The notes: a model not told the origin generated them from the sequence alone. 64,000 bases of DNA from Labilibaculum euxinicum (GCF_009795715.1 NZ_WTCR01000009.1:152214-216213); one strand, 5' to 3'. Shown: positions 24,441 to 34,007, numbered from the stretch's first letter. Made by a program: numbers and translations.

Positions 24441-26042
24441 TTACATTGGGATTAGTTTGGCTCCAATTTTTTTAATGTGATACTGAAAATGAGGAATTAA
24501 AGCGATTCCCATGATGATAAGCAGGATGAAGGCACTCATGTATAAATAATAATCTCTGACAAATAAGAGATTGTTTTGATTTGCGACTGCTTTTCCCAAA
24601 AGTTTAATGGCACCGGCATTGCTCTGAGGGATAGTTGCTCCGCCATTGAGTAATGCTTGTTTGTACTGACCGATGCGTTGTACAGCATACGGATTGAGCG
24701 AAGTAATTTCGTGGGCTGCACTTTGGTAATGAATTTTTTGAAAGTGCAGACCCATGTAGGAAGTTAAGGCCATGCTGGCGGTAAAGGTAACGGCGCGAAA
24801 AGCTACTCCCGTAACCGAAGCCGAAAAAGCTATTTCGGCAGGAACTGAAGTCACATAGAAAATCACAATAGAGATGATCAGAGTTCCATTCCCAAATCCT
24901 TGTAAAAACAGGGGAATGAGTAAATCTGCGATCTCAGCCTGATTGCTTAAAATGCAAAGAATATAAACATGATAAGCCAACAGCGCGCCAAAACCAGTCA
25001 TCCAGATCAGCCGTATTTTTCGTCCGGCTAAAATAAACCGGGCAGATATAAGCGATCCTGAGGCAATACCTGCAGCATTAATCAGCATGATATAGCCCTT
25101 GTGATACATATCTAAATGAACACTGTTGGAAAAGAATCCATTGAGCAAATTCATGTCGCCTTTGCTAAAGTAAAACAGCACCAACAGCAACATGCCTATT
25201 CGAAAATTTCGCGACTTGTAAATCTTTAAATCGATATAGGGTTCTTCGAGTTTAAATTGCCGGAGGAAAAACAAGCACATAAAAAATACCAGAACAATTG
25301 TGCAAACCGTAATCCGTATGCTGCTAAACCAATGGTAATATTGCCCATACAGTAAAATATAGGCTGCCAATAACAGGGATGATGCATAAAGAACAAAGCT
25401 CTCCCAGCGAATTAATTTTAAGGGGATTTTTCCATCGCGCCTTAAATCTGTGCCTTTTTTAAGAATGCAGCAAAGCAATATAATTCCGGGTAAGGCACTA
25501 TAAATTTTAAATAGAAAAATGCTGTTAAAGTCGTATTTGGTAAATATGAATGCGTCTAATAATTGGGCAATAGGAGCACTGGAAAATAAGGCCGCATACA
25601 TGGTTGCATAGCCTAAAATCCGGCTGCGTTGTGCCTGAAATTGCTTAAAAACCAGCGAGAATATCATGCCAATAAAGCCCAGCGAAAGCATGCCGCCGGC
25701 AAATCGGAGCACCAATAGCAAAGCAAAGCTATGACTGTTGTATAGAATAAGGTTGATTGCTGCGTAGATAATGCTGCAGCCTATTAAATAGGGTTTGGAC
25801 GAAAAGTAGTTGAAAAATTTGGCCTCGAGAGGAAATGAAGCGGCAATGGCAAGGTAGTAAACTACCGTGGAATATTTAACATCGATAATGTCAACGCCGT
25901 AGTAACTTGCTGCGCTGGATGCTCCGCTCAGATAGATTCCCAATACCAAGGCAATGGGCATTAGGCTTATAAAAATGGTAAACAATACCAACCAGTAAGG
26001 TACCCGGTTTTTAAAAATGAGTTTGTTATTTGCGTTTGGCAT
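24441..26042 (-). CDS. MFS efflux transporter, DHA2 (EmrB/QacA)-like
   Basis: A 533-residue polytopic protein with about 14 hydrophobic segments, the DHA2 count. The first span (about 14-34) is followed by a periplasmic segment (GASSAASYYGVDIIDVKYST) typical of EmrB-like proteins, and a long loop lies before the last span (about 438-500). It is the inner-membrane pump of a tripartite drug or metabolite efflux system and starts 3 bases after the adaptor gene. Exports substrates with proton exchange; substrate unknown. The strong D-x-R motif between spans 2 and 3 is not obvious, so the call relies on span count and operon context. Confidence 0.85.
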   Translation of the reverse strand: MPNANNKLIFKNRVPYWLVLFTIFISLMPIALVLGIYLSGASSAASYYGVDIIDVKYSTVVYYLAIAASFPLEAKFFNYFSSKPYLIGCSIIYAAINLILYNSHSFALLLVLRFAGGMLSLGFIGMIFSLVFKQFQAQRSRILGYATMYAALFSSAPIAQLLDAFIFTKYDFNSIFLFKIYSALPGIILLCCILKKGTDLRRDGKIPLKLIRWESFVLYASSLLLAAYILLYGQYYHWFSSIRITVCTIVLVFFMCLFFLRQFKLEEPYIDLKIYKSRNFRIGMLLLVLFYFSKGDMNLLNGFFSNSVHLDMYHKGYIMLINAAGIASGSLISARFILAGRKIRLIWMTGFGALLAYHVYILCILSNQAEIADLLIPLFLQGFGNGTLIISIVIFYVTSVPAEIAFSASVTGVAFRAVTFTASMALTSYMGLHFQKIHYQSAAHEITSLNPYAVQRIGQYKQALLNGGATIPQSNAGAIKLLGKAVANQNNLLFVRDYYLYMSAFILLIIMGIALIPHFQYHIKKIGAKLIPM

Positions 26043-26045
26043 AGC

Positions 26046-27107
26046 CTATTTCTTGGGTATTGATACTTCAGCATTCATACCGGCACGTAGTTTTTCCAGC
26101 AAAGCATCATTATCGGTGAACTGAATGCGCACAGGGAACCGCTGCGTAATTTTTACGAAATTTCCGGTTGCGTTATCGGTCGGAAGCAATGAAAACTGGG
26201 ATCCGGTGGCAGGAGAGAACGATTCTATTTTTCCATGAAACGATTTGTTCGGAAAAGCATCTATCGTAATTTTGGCTTCCTGTCCCTCTTTCATTTTCGC
26301 GATTTGTGTTTCTTCAAAATTGGCCACAATCCATTTGCCTTGTTTTTTATCCACCATAAAACCAATGGTTTGTCCTTTCTGAATGTATTGTCCTTGCTGA
26401 AGGCTTTTGTTTCCCATGGTTCCATCAGAAGGTGCGGTAATTACGGCATATTTAATCTCTAGATTAATGCGTTCCAGAGCTGCTTTTTTCTGTTCGATAT
26501 TGGCTTTAGCTACCGCAACTTCAGCGGTAACATCCTGAGTTTTGTCTTGCGATACGCTAAAGGAGTTTTGAATGGCCTGGTAATTCGATTCGGCCACTTC
26601 CAATTTTGTTTTTACATTCTCAAATTGCTGTTGGGTAACAGCTTCGCCTTCCTGTAGTTTCTGATAACGTGCAAACTCTTGCTGTTGCTGCCATAGTTGG
26701 GCTTTGGCAGCACTAATTTTTGCATGACTGATACTGGAACTGCCTGATGAGGTCTTCACATTGCTTTGCAGTACTTTTAAACGAGCCTTGGCAGTTGTTA
26801 GGGCAGCCTTGGCTTCGAGCAGCTTTACATTGGCTTCTTCAATATCCAGAACAAGTAAGGTATCTCCTTTCTGGATTTTTTGATGATCATTAAATCTGAT
26901 TTCCTGCACGTAACCGGCGGCACGGCTTAAAATAGGATTGATATACTCTTTTACCTGTGCATCGTTGGTTTCTTCGTATTTCCAAAAATTCACCATTAAA
27001 AACAGTCCCCAAACGAGTAAGGCGGCTAAAATGCTTACTGCTGCTCCGTAGGTTATTTTTACAGCTGCACGGTCTATTTTTTCGTACTTCTTTAATTTAT
27101 TGCTCAT
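26046..27107 (-). CDS. EmrA/HlyD-type periplasmic adaptor protein
   Basis: A 353-residue membrane-fusion protein. One N-terminal span (about 19-40) anchors it. The biotinyl-lipoyl half domain begins at EYINPILSRAAGYVQEIRFNDHQKIQKGDTLLVLD (about 54-88). A long coiled hairpin follows (about 92-215, rich in Ala, Lys, Gln, Glu), then the second lipoyl half (ITAPSDGTMGNKSLQQGQYIQKG, about 223-246) and a beta-barrel domain (about 255-350). It links the inner-membrane MFS pump to the TolC-like channel encoded just upstream; its start overlaps the TolC gene stop by one base. Confidence 0.93.
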   Translation of the reverse strand: MSNKLKKYEKIDRAAVKITYGAAVSILAALLVWGLFLMVNFWKYEETNDAQVKEYINPILSRAAGYVQEIRFNDHQKIQKGDTLLVLDIEEANVKLLEAKAALTTAKARLKVLQSNVKTSSGSSSISHAKISAAKAQLWQQQQEFARYQKLQEGEAVTQQQFENVKTKLEVAESNYQAIQNSFSVSQDKTQDVTAEVAVAKANIEQKKAALERINLEIKYAVITAPSDGTMGNKSLQQGQYIQKGQTIGFMVDKKQGKWIVANFEETQIAKMKEGQEAKITIDAFPNKSFHGKIESFSPATGSQFSLLPTDNATGNFVKITQRFPVRIQFTDNDALLEKLRAGMNAEVSIPKK

Positions 27108-28456
27108 TATAGTTGCCCCGTTATTTTAAGTAATTGATAGTAATGTAATTTGGCCGAAACCTGACTGTTCACCAATTCAAATTTGGCTTGCAGCAACTGG
27201 GTATCCGCAGTCAGTAAATCGGTGAGCAGAGCCAATTGGTTGAAATAGGTTTGATTGACAATTCTGTAATTTTCTTCGGCCTGTTGAATGTTCATTTTTG
27301 CGGTTTCTATTTCCTTTAAATTTTCGTGAAACCTTTTGTAGGCTGTTCTTACATCTATGCGAAGCTGATCTTCGGTCTGTTTCTGCGCCAGCTCTTGTTT
27401 TCTTATCGATATAGAAGCTGCCCTTTCTTTGTGTTTGTCATGATACAAAGCCGAGATGTTGTACGAAACTTTGATTCCTGCAACGCCCATTAAATAGGGC
27501 GAATTTGAGTAAGGATACAATTTAATCTGCGGGTACGAATAGGTGTATTCTCCAAAAAAACCGATTTTAGGAAGCTTTTCAGCTTTTACATCTTTTTCGT
27601 AAAGCTGCATCATTGTAATTTGAGCCCGGGCAATTTTTTCAAGTGGAGATAACTGTATTGCCTGCCCTAAGTAATCCTGATACAGCAGTTCGGTCTTAAT
27701 ATATTCAGAACCAATTGCAATACTGTCAGTGGGTTCAATGGCTTGATCATCGTCAAAGCCAATTAGAATATTCAATTGCTGCGTAGATAGTTCCAGATTG
27801 TTTTCTATTTTAAGAAGGTTCGTTTTTTGCCGGGAAAGCTGCAATTGAGACCTTAATAAATCGCTTTTTAAAACTACTCCGTTCTGGTATAGTTTTGTAA
27901 TCTGATTTAGCCGTTTTTTATTTTTGTAGATATTTCGTTCAATCAGATTTTTAAAGGCCAGCGAAGCTTGTATCCCCAAATAGTCTTGGGCTACTTTGTA
28001 GTGGATATCCGAAAAGCCTGCTTCTTCCAGGTAATGCAGTAAAGCCTGTTTGGTTTCTGCCTGCTTCACCCGAATTTTAGTTTTATGCCCATTGTACAAA
28101 TTAAAATAAGCTTCAATCCCTGCATCATAAACACTATGGTCTTCCAGTGGAATATATTCAGGGCTTTTTAAAATTCCATTTTCAAAAATGGGAATGTTGG
28201 CGAGTTTGCCGTAGCTCGCATCTGCACCGAATTCAGGCAGCCATTTGTTCTTTGCATCCAGAATTTTTTCTTCGCTTATTTTTGTGTCAATTTTTCTTAA
28301 CTGCAATTCTTTACTAAAGGTATTTGCTCTTTGCCAGGCTTCCTGCAAACTTATCGATACACTCTCCTGAGCATTAGTTATGCAGTGGCAGCTTAGTAGT
28401 ATGAGGATGAATGCAATTGCATTTTTTGATTTACGATTCATTTTCAAAAATTTCAT
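27107..28456 (-). CDS. TolC-family outer-membrane efflux channel
   Basis: 449 residues with a signal peptide (about 12-30, AFILILLSCHCITNAQ) and two internally similar halves of long amphipathic helices and short strands, the outer-membrane factor pattern (PEFGADASYGKL and KIGFFGEYTYSYP near the strands; Gln/Ala/Lys-rich helices at about 165-240 and 365-445). It forms the outer-membrane exit duct for the adaptor and MFS pump encoded downstream in the same operon. A second ATG five codons in (MNRKSKN) is an equally possible start. The gene is divergent from an AraC-type regulator, which probably controls it. Confidence 0.92.
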   Translation of the reverse strand: MKFLKMNRKSKNAIAFILILLSCHCITNAQESVSISLQEAWQRANTFSKELQLRKIDTKISEEKILDAKNKWLPEFGADASYGKLANIPIFENGILKSPEYIPLEDHSVYDAGIEAYFNLYNGHKTKIRVKQAETKQALLHYLEEAGFSDIHYKVAQDYLGIQASLAFKNLIERNIYKNKKRLNQITKLYQNGVVLKSDLLRSQLQLSRQKTNLLKIENNLELSTQQLNILIGFDDDQAIEPTDSIAIGSEYIKTELLYQDYLGQAIQLSPLEKIARAQITMMQLYEKDVKAEKLPKIGFFGEYTYSYPQIKLYPYSNSPYLMGVAGIKVSYNISALYHDKHKERAASISIRKQELAQKQTEDQLRIDVRTAYKRFHENLKEIETAKMNIQQAEENYRIVNQTYFNQLALLTDLLTADTQLLQAKFELVNSQVSAKLHYYQLLKITGQL

Positions 28457-28541
28457 TTTGCAAATATCCCGTTTAATATTTAGGCATGTTTTCGAAAATT
28501 GGACAATTGTTTTATAATTTAGGCCACTTAAAATTGTGTTT

Positions 28542-29342
28542 ATGTCGGTAATTGATTCTTTTATTAAAGATGTTAACAGGAATGAGGATGTGTTTTACGT
28601 GCTGCATTCAAAAATCGAGGAAAAACTCCCCATGCACAGTCACAACAAACATCAGATGTGCTATGTGGAAGGTGGTGTTGCGTTTTTGAATACGCCCGAT
28701 AAGTCGTATTTTCTTCCTGCGCGTCATTTCCTGTGGATCCCTGCGGGAATAGAGCATAACGTTGTTTCACGCACCTCGGTGAAAATGGTGCATAACATTT
28801 ATTTTCCAAGAAATTTATTTCCCGAAGATCATCAGGTAAGGGAGCGGGAGGGTATTTATCCTGTAACAAATTTGTTGATGGAAATGATTTATTATACTGT
28901 AAATTGGCAGGAAGAAATTGGCAAGGACAGTGTTTTTAAATATGAATTTCTGATCGCTTTAAAAAATATTGTTTTAGATGTATCCACCACTCCTTTGCCT
29001 GTAGTGCTTCCAACTACTAAAAACGAAAATTTAAGGAGAGTGTTTAAATACATTCACCAGAATATCGATCAGCCTTTGAATCTGGATCATGTTGCCGAAA
29101 AATTTGGCTGCAGTTCCAGAACACTATCCCGTTTGTTTCAGAAAAATATGGATATCTCATTTCTGCAATATGTGAAGCTTGTCAGAATCATTAAAAGTAT
29201 GGAGCAATTGCTTCAAACAGATCTTTCAATAAGTGAGATCGCTTACAAGAGTGGTTACAATAGTCTTTCTGCCTTTAGCTATACCTTTCAGCAGGTTGTT
29301 CACAAATCACCTGCTGAATTTAGAAAGCAAAGTTTATTGTAA
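28542..29342 (+). CDS. AraC-family transcriptional regulator with N-terminal cupin
   Basis: 266 residues from the ATG at 28542; a GTG two codons earlier is also in frame. The N-terminal half is a cupin-like sensor domain (KLPMHSHNKHQMCYVEGGVAFLNT, PARHFLWIPAGIEHNV, about 28-80). The C-terminal 100 residues are the double helix-turn-helix of AraC proteins (FKYIHQNIDQPLNLDHVAEKFGCSSRTLSRLFQK, then ISEIAYKSGYNSLSAFSYTFQQVVHKSPAEFRK). The 85-base divergent gap to the efflux operon is the natural place for its operator; an ACAATTGT palindrome at 28503-28510 is a candidate. Likely a ligand-responsive switch for the efflux genes. Confidence 0.93.
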   Translation: MSVIDSFIKDVNRNEDVFYVLHSKIEEKLPMHSHNKHQMCYVEGGVAFLNTPDKSYFLPARHFLWIPAGIEHNVVSRTSVKMVHNIYFPRNLFPEDHQVREREGIYPVTNLLMEMIYYTVNWQEEIGKDSVFKYEFLIALKNIVLDVSTTPLPVVLPTTKNENLRRVFKYIHQNIDQPLNLDHVAEKFGCSSRTLSRLFQKNMDISFLQYVKLVRIIKSMEQLLQTDLSISEIAYKSGYNSLSAFSYTFQQVVHKSPAEFRKQSLL

Positions 29343-29434
29343 ATCGTTTTGATTTCTGTTTAAGGGACTCAGGTCTCAATTGTCCGAAGTCTAAGATATC
29401 AGTTGGCTTAATTACAAATTTGCTATACAATTAC

Positions 29435-29584
29435 TCATCTACGTTTTCCCCGGATGGCATTAATAATCTGTTTTTCAGAAATTAAATTGTTGGCAAAAGC
29501 TTCTAACCGGCAATAGTGTGTACACAATAGCTTCAATTCTGTGTGGTATGCTTCCAATGTGCTTACTTTAAGGTTATAACACAC
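29435..29584 (-). CDS. Possible small ORF or gene remnant (49 codons)
   Basis: A minus-strand frame open from a GTG at 29584 to a TGA at 29435, inside an otherwise empty 313-base gap. It is open further upstream to about 29652 but lacks an ATG there. The translation is helix-prone with ordinary codon use (LEAYHTELKLLC, NNLISEKQIINAIRGKRR), unlike random AT-rich sequence. No family recognised. It could be a gene remnant or chance. Confidence 0.2.
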   Translation of the reverse strand: MCYNLKVSTLEAYHTELKLLCTHYCRLEAFANNLISEKQIINAIRGKRR

Positions 29585-29655
29585 AGAAGTGGCAGTATAG
29601 TTAACTACATGTATTGAGAAATGGTCGTTCTTTGCAGTAGAAAAAGAATAGAACT

Positions 29656-30702
29656 ATGGATATCGCAAAGAGATTTGAGCAAAACCCTTTACTCTCACCA
29701 AAAAACATCCTGCCAAGTATGGTAGGAATGGAAATTGAATGCTTGTTAAACCCGGGTGTGTTTCGCTGCAACAATAAAACCTGGTTATTGCTTCGGGTTG
29801 CAGAACGACCTCAGCAGGTAGAGGGTAAAATTAGTTTTCCTGTTTATAATAAAGAGGGAGTCGTTGAAATTTTATGCTTCGACGAAAACGATGCCGATCT
29901 GGATTTGTCCGATCCCAGGATCGTGATTTATAAAGGGGAGTATTACCTAACTACTCTTTCACATCTTCGGTTGGTTTGCAGTGACGACCAGATTAATTTC
30001 GCGGAGCCTGAAGGTTACGCTCCAATTATGGGAGTTGGTTCTCAGGAAACTTTCGGAATAGAAGATTGCAGGGTTGCAACCATGGATGATGGATATCATT
30101 TGACTTATACAAAGGTTTCTGCCCATGGGGTTGGAGTTGGATATATTCAGACTAAGGATTGGAAACAGTTTGATCGTTGCGGAATGATCTTCCCGCCACA
30201 CAATAAGGATTGTGCCATTTTCGAAGAACAGATTAACGGTAAATATTATGCACTTCACCGTCCGAGTAGTCCCGAATTGGGCGGGAATTACATTTGGATT
30301 GCTGAATCGCCCGATCGTATTCATTGGGGGAATCACAAATTGCTGGCAAAAACACGCGCCGGAAAATGGGACAGTGCCCGGCTTGGAGCAGGAGCATCGC
30401 CCATTAGAACTGAAAAGGGCTGGCTGGAAATATACCACGGAGCAACAAAGGAACACAGGTATTGTTTGGGTGCATTACTATTGGATTTAAATGATCCCTC
30501 GATAGTACTTGCCCGAAGCGAGGAGCCCATTATGGAACCCATTATGGAATATGAGAAAACCGGATTTTTTGGCAATGTGGTTTTTACCAATGGGCATATC
30601 GTTAGCGGCGATACGATTACAATTTATTACGGAGCTTCGGATGAAGTGATTTGTGGGGCCGAATTCTCTATCAGTGAAATTTTACAATCGTTAAACTATT
30701 AA
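29656..30702 (+). CDS. Glycoside hydrolase family 130 enzyme (beta-mannoside phosphorylase/mannosidase type)
   Basis: 348 residues forming the five-bladed propeller fold of GH130. The family landmarks are NPLLSPKNI at the N-terminus, DLDLSDPRI, the catalytic-region segment FGIEDCRV (about 132-139, equivalent to the usual GxEDPR), the phosphate-pocket-type LGAGASPIRTEKGWLEIYHGA (about 241-261) and ITIYYGASDEVICGAEFS near the end. GH130 enzymes act on beta-1,4- or beta-1,2-mannosides, by phosphorolysis or hydrolysis. No signal peptide, so cytoplasmic. It is followed 3 bases after its stop by an MFS transporter gene, suggesting import of a mannoside and immediate breakdown. Phosphorylase versus hydrolase cannot be settled by eye. 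Confidence 0.93.
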   Translation: MDIAKRFEQNPLLSPKNILPSMVGMEIECLLNPGVFRCNNKTWLLLRVAERPQQVEGKISFPVYNKEGVVEILCFDENDADLDLSDPRIVIYKGEYYLTTLSHLRLVCSDDQINFAEPEGYAPIMGVGSQETFGIEDCRVATMDDGYHLTYTKVSAHGVGVGYIQTKDWKQFDRCGMIFPPHNKDCAIFEEQINGKYYALHRPSSPELGGNYIWIAESPDRIHWGNHKLLAKTRAGKWDSARLGAGASPIRTEKGWLEIYHGATKEHRYCLGALLLDLNDPSIVLARSEEPIMEPIMEYEKTGFFGNVVFTNGHIVSGDTITIYYGASDEVICGAEFSISEILQSLNY

Positions 30703-30705
30703 TTT

Positions 30706-32037
30706 ATGGCTGCTATTACCAAAATATTGAAAAAAGCACTCTCAGAGTATTATTTTTTCCTCAGTAACCCAAGAGATATGAGGGTTTTGTTGATTACCAA
30801 CATGATTTATGCCTTCGTGCTTCCGGTGGTCGATATTTTTGTAAGCGCCTATATCATGCGTTTCACCAATAACGATTTTACATTGGTAGCCTACTATCAG
30901 CTGGCTATTTATACCGGAATACCGCTTACCTTTTTTATTAATGGTTTTCTCTTGAAAAAGATCAAAATAGCCAATCTATATAGTTTTGGAATGCTTTTAA
31001 GTGGTATCTCCATGTTGTTTATGATGACGCTTGATCATCTTAATTTTGCAGGAGTTGTTTTTTCCGGATTAATAATGGGTGCATCTTTTGGGTTTTTCTG
31101 GGCCAACCGTGATTTTTTGGCTTTGGATACTACAAATGATAAAAACCGGAATTACTATTACGGTTTGGAAACCTTCTTTTTTACAATAACATCAATTATA
31201 ATTCCTTTAATTGTTGGATGGTTTATTATATCGTCAAAAACATTGGGTTGGTTTGGCGAACACAGAGCTTATCAGGTTATTACGCTTTGCGTATTCATTC
31301 TAACGATTATTTCATCCATTGTAATCCACAGGGAAAAATTTAAAAATCCGAAGCAAAAGAAATTTCTGCATTTCCACTTCGACCGATTATGGCACAAAAT
31401 GTTATTTTTAGCCGGACTAAAAGGACTTGCACAAGGATATTTGGTGACAGCACCGGCTATTCTGATCATGTATTTAATTGGTGACGAAGGATCTTTGGGA
31501 ACAATTCAGGCTATAAGTGGAATTGTTACGGCAATAGTATTGTATCTGCTGGGACGATTTTCCAAACCGGAACACCGCATTTACATATTTGCAGTGGGTT
31601 TGCTCATTTTTGTTGCAGGCACAATGGCCAATGCAATTATGTTTTCGGCAACAGGTGCAATGGTGTTTATGCTGGCGATGGTATTATTCAGACCCCTGCA
31701 CGATATTGCCTATTTTCCGATTCAGATGAGAGTGATTGATGTGCTTTCCCGAAAGGAGAAACGAAACGAATTTGCTTACATTTTTAATCATGAATTTGGA
31801 CTTTTTGTTGGACGGGTTTTCGGATTAGTAATGTTTTTGTTGCTTACACACTACGTTTCGGAGGTGTTCGCTCTTAAGTATTCTTTACTGATCATTGCAC
31901 TGCTGCAATTAATCTCTATTCCTGTTGCCAAAATGGTGATTAAACATACCAGTAAAGAGGAATTCAAATCAAATGGCCAAGACGTAAGATTAAGAGATGT
32001 AGATGATAAATTAGTAGTAGAACCTTTGGTTCAATAG
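30706..32037 (+). CDS. MFS transporter (probable oligosaccharide importer)
   Basis: A 443-residue protein with 12 hydrophobic spans in two halves separated by a basic loop (HREKFKNPKQKKFLHFHFDRLWHK, about 205-228). ANRDFLALDTTNDKNRNYYYG (about 132-152) falls after the fourth span. It starts 3 bases after the GH130 gene and is surely co-transcribed with it. In Bacteroidota polysaccharide loci, inner-membrane MFS proteins move the oligosaccharides released in the periplasm into the cytoplasm, here presumably beta-mannosides for the neighbouring GH130. The specificity is an inference from context. Confidence 0.87.
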   Translation: MAAITKILKKALSEYYFFLSNPRDMRVLLITNMIYAFVLPVVDIFVSAYIMRFTNNDFTLVAYYQLAIYTGIPLTFFINGFLLKKIKIANLYSFGMLLSGISMLFMMTLDHLNFAGVVFSGLIMGASFGFFWANRDFLALDTTNDKNRNYYYGLETFFFTITSIIIPLIVGWFIISSKTLGWFGEHRAYQVITLCVFILTIISSIVIHREKFKNPKQKKFLHFHFDRLWHKMLFLAGLKGLAQGYLVTAPAILIMYLIGDEGSLGTIQAISGIVTAIVLYLLGRFSKPEHRIYIFAVGLLIFVAGTMANAIMFSATGAMVFMLAMVLFRPLHDIAYFPIQMRVIDVLSRKEKRNEFAYIFNHEFGLFVGRVFGLVMFLLLTHYVSEVFALKYSLLIIALLQLISIPVAKMVIKHTSKEEFKSNGQDVRLRDVDDKLVVEPLVQ

Positions 32038-32198
32038 CTTTGCAGGCTTTGAGAAAAAAATAATTTAAGGTCAATTCTGAAAATATAAAAGATACAAATC
32101 CATTAACAGGTGAAACGACTATGTAACACTATTACAAACAGGTGGATAAGTGTAATTTGGGAGTTCCATATGACAACTAAAAAAATAAATTATAACAC

Positions 32199-33914
32199 AT
32201 GAATCGTAACTATTTATTTTGGATACTATGTTGTTTCGTTTTTGCTTCGTGCACGACACAACCGCAAACAGCTGTAAAAGAGCTGCAGATTTGTCGTGTA
32301 GAAAGTATGCCTAATCAGCCGCAGCCATATAAGATGCTTGACTGGCATGAAAAGGCAGTGAATTTCGACGAAGCAATATTCGATTTTGATGCCACAGGCG
32401 AATTCCGGCCTTTTATTTGGTTGGATAGTGCAAAGAGAAATCTTCCACAGACAACATTTGGTTTGTACACTGTTATAGGTGATGTGAGACAAGGACCAAA
32501 TAAAAATAAGGGTGAATTTCACGAAGCAATCAATTCTTTGGGCGCTTTGATGAGTGCCGGATTAGTGGGAATTGACAAGCGGGATCAGAAGGGATACAAT
32601 TTTGTGAAAATGGTTCAGAACTATTTCAACACCGATAATGGTTGGAATATCATGATGAACAATACTTGTCCGGAAGTTGCACTTTTAGGTGGAGGATATG
32701 GCCGCGACTGGTGGTACGATGTTTTTCCAAATGTGCTGTATTATGCCGTTTCGGAATTACAGCCTAATGTAGAAGGTGCAGATGCGATTCAGAAAACCAT
32801 TGCCGAGCAGTTCTTTAAGGCCGATTCTACCTTGAATGGAAATTACGATTATTCCTATTTCGACTATGCTGAGATGAAAGGGAAACGAAATCAGATTCCT
32901 TATCAGCAGGATGCAGCAGCAGGACATGCTTATGTGCTGTACTCGGCTTATCAAAAATTTGGAGATCCACGTTATCTGGAAGGTGCAAAATCAGCAATTG
33001 AGGCTTTGTTGAGCCAAAAAGAAAGTCGGTTTTACGAAGTACTGATGCCTTTTGGAGCTTATGTGGCAGCCCGCTTAAATGCGGAACAGGGAACCAATTA
33101 CGATGTTTCGAAAATACTTGATTGGACTTTCGACGGATGTACTGCGGAAAAGGGCCGCACCGGCTGGGGAATTATTGCAGATCGTTGGGGAGATTATGAT
33201 GTTTCGGGCATACAGGGAAGCCTGACTCAGGATGGTGGCTACGGTTTTTTAATGAACACCTTCGACATGGCCTGGCCGCTGGTACCAATGGTTCGATACG
33301 ATCAAGAATATGCCCGGTCCATTGGGAAATGGATGTTGAATGCAGCAAATTCCTCTCGTTTGTTCTATCCTTACGAAATTCCGGACAGAAATCAGTATTT
33401 GCCTGAAAATAAAAGCATAACCCGTAATGTAATCGCCTACGAGGGATTAAAGAAGGTTGATGCTTATAACACCGAGGAGTTTAAAGGAGTTTCGCCGGTA
33501 GCACTGGGCGATGGACCAAATTGGGTGGTTAGCCAGCCAAAACTATCCATGTTTAGTATTTACGGATCGGCACATGCCGGAATCTTTGGTTCTATCATCA
33601 GGAAAACAAATGTGGAGAAGATTCTGCAATTGGATTGTCTTGCGACAGATTTCTATAAAAATGAATCCTATCCAACTTATTTATACTTCAATCCTTACGA
33701 TGAGGTAAAGAAAATCGACTATTCTTCAGAACAAGGAATTGATCTGTATGATATTATTTCCGGGAAGCTTGTTGCTGAAAAGATTTTTGGCAAAGGAAGC
33801 TTTTCAATTGAAGGAAATAAAGCGATGGTAGTGGTTGAAATTCCTGCGGGATCAAAAATAGAACGATCAAAAGAGAAAGTGACGGCAAATGGAATTGTTA
33901 TCTCTTTTTATTAA
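32199..33914 (+). CDS. Secreted lipoprotein, putative (alpha/alpha)-barrel carbohydrate-active enzyme of unknown family
   Basis: 571 residues with a lipobox V-F-A-S-C (Cys18). The mature part is helix-rich with repeated helical-hairpin motifs (AAAGHAYVLYSAYQKFGDPRYLEGAKSAIEALL, about 238-270), as in six-hairpin (alpha/alpha)6 glycosidases, and has aromatic/acidic segments (GGYGRDWWYDVFPN, IIADRWGDYDVSGIQGSLTQDGGYGF, YPYEIPDRNQYLPE) that look like a sugar-binding cleft. A small beta domain closes the protein (about 485-571). I do not recognise a CAZy family. Its place between the GH130/MFS pair and SusC/SusD makes a periplasmic or surface role in glycan cleavage likely. Confidence 0.8.
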   Translation: MNRNYLFWILCCFVFASCTTQPQTAVKELQICRVESMPNQPQPYKMLDWHEKAVNFDEAIFDFDATGEFRPFIWLDSAKRNLPQTTFGLYTVIGDVRQGPNKNKGEFHEAINSLGALMSAGLVGIDKRDQKGYNFVKMVQNYFNTDNGWNIMMNNTCPEVALLGGGYGRDWWYDVFPNVLYYAVSELQPNVEGADAIQKTIAEQFFKADSTLNGNYDYSYFDYAEMKGKRNQIPYQQDAAAGHAYVLYSAYQKFGDPRYLEGAKSAIEALLSQKESRFYEVLMPFGAYVAARLNAEQGTNYDVSKILDWTFDGCTAEKGRTGWGIIADRWGDYDVSGIQGSLTQDGGYGFLMNTFDMAWPLVPMVRYDQEYARSIGKWMLNAANSSRLFYPYEIPDRNQYLPENKSITRNVIAYEGLKKVDAYNTEEFKGVSPVALGDGPNWVVSQPKLSMFSIYGSAHAGIFGSIIRKTNVEKILQLDCLATDFYKNESYPTYLYFNPYDEVKKIDYSSEQGIDLYDIISGKLVAEKIFGKGSFSIEGNKAMVVVEIPAGSKIERSKEKVTANGIVISFY

Positions 33915-33973
33915 GGAACTACTATTTTTTGAAATGGGCGGTTCTATTGGTAAAATGACAACATAAATATCTG

Positions 33974-34007
33974 GTTGAATTGGATCATTTAAACGATTCA
34001 ATTCAAC
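33974..34007. promoter_or_regulatory. Near-perfect 34-bp palindrome upstream of susC
   Basis: GTTGAATTGGATCATTT is directly abutted by AAACGATTCAATTCAAC; 15 of 17 positions pair, with no spacer. It lies 155 bases before the SusC-like start codon and 60 bases after the lipoprotein stop, with no T-run. A regulator site (for the HTCS encoded nearby) is more likely than a terminator. Confidence 0.5.

Noticed and set aside
29959..30456. 165-codon antisense ORF in the first GH130 gene
   Set aside because: The sense frame has all GH130 landmarks; the antisense frame has no recognisable domain and a Cys/Phe/Ser-rich composition typical of shadows.
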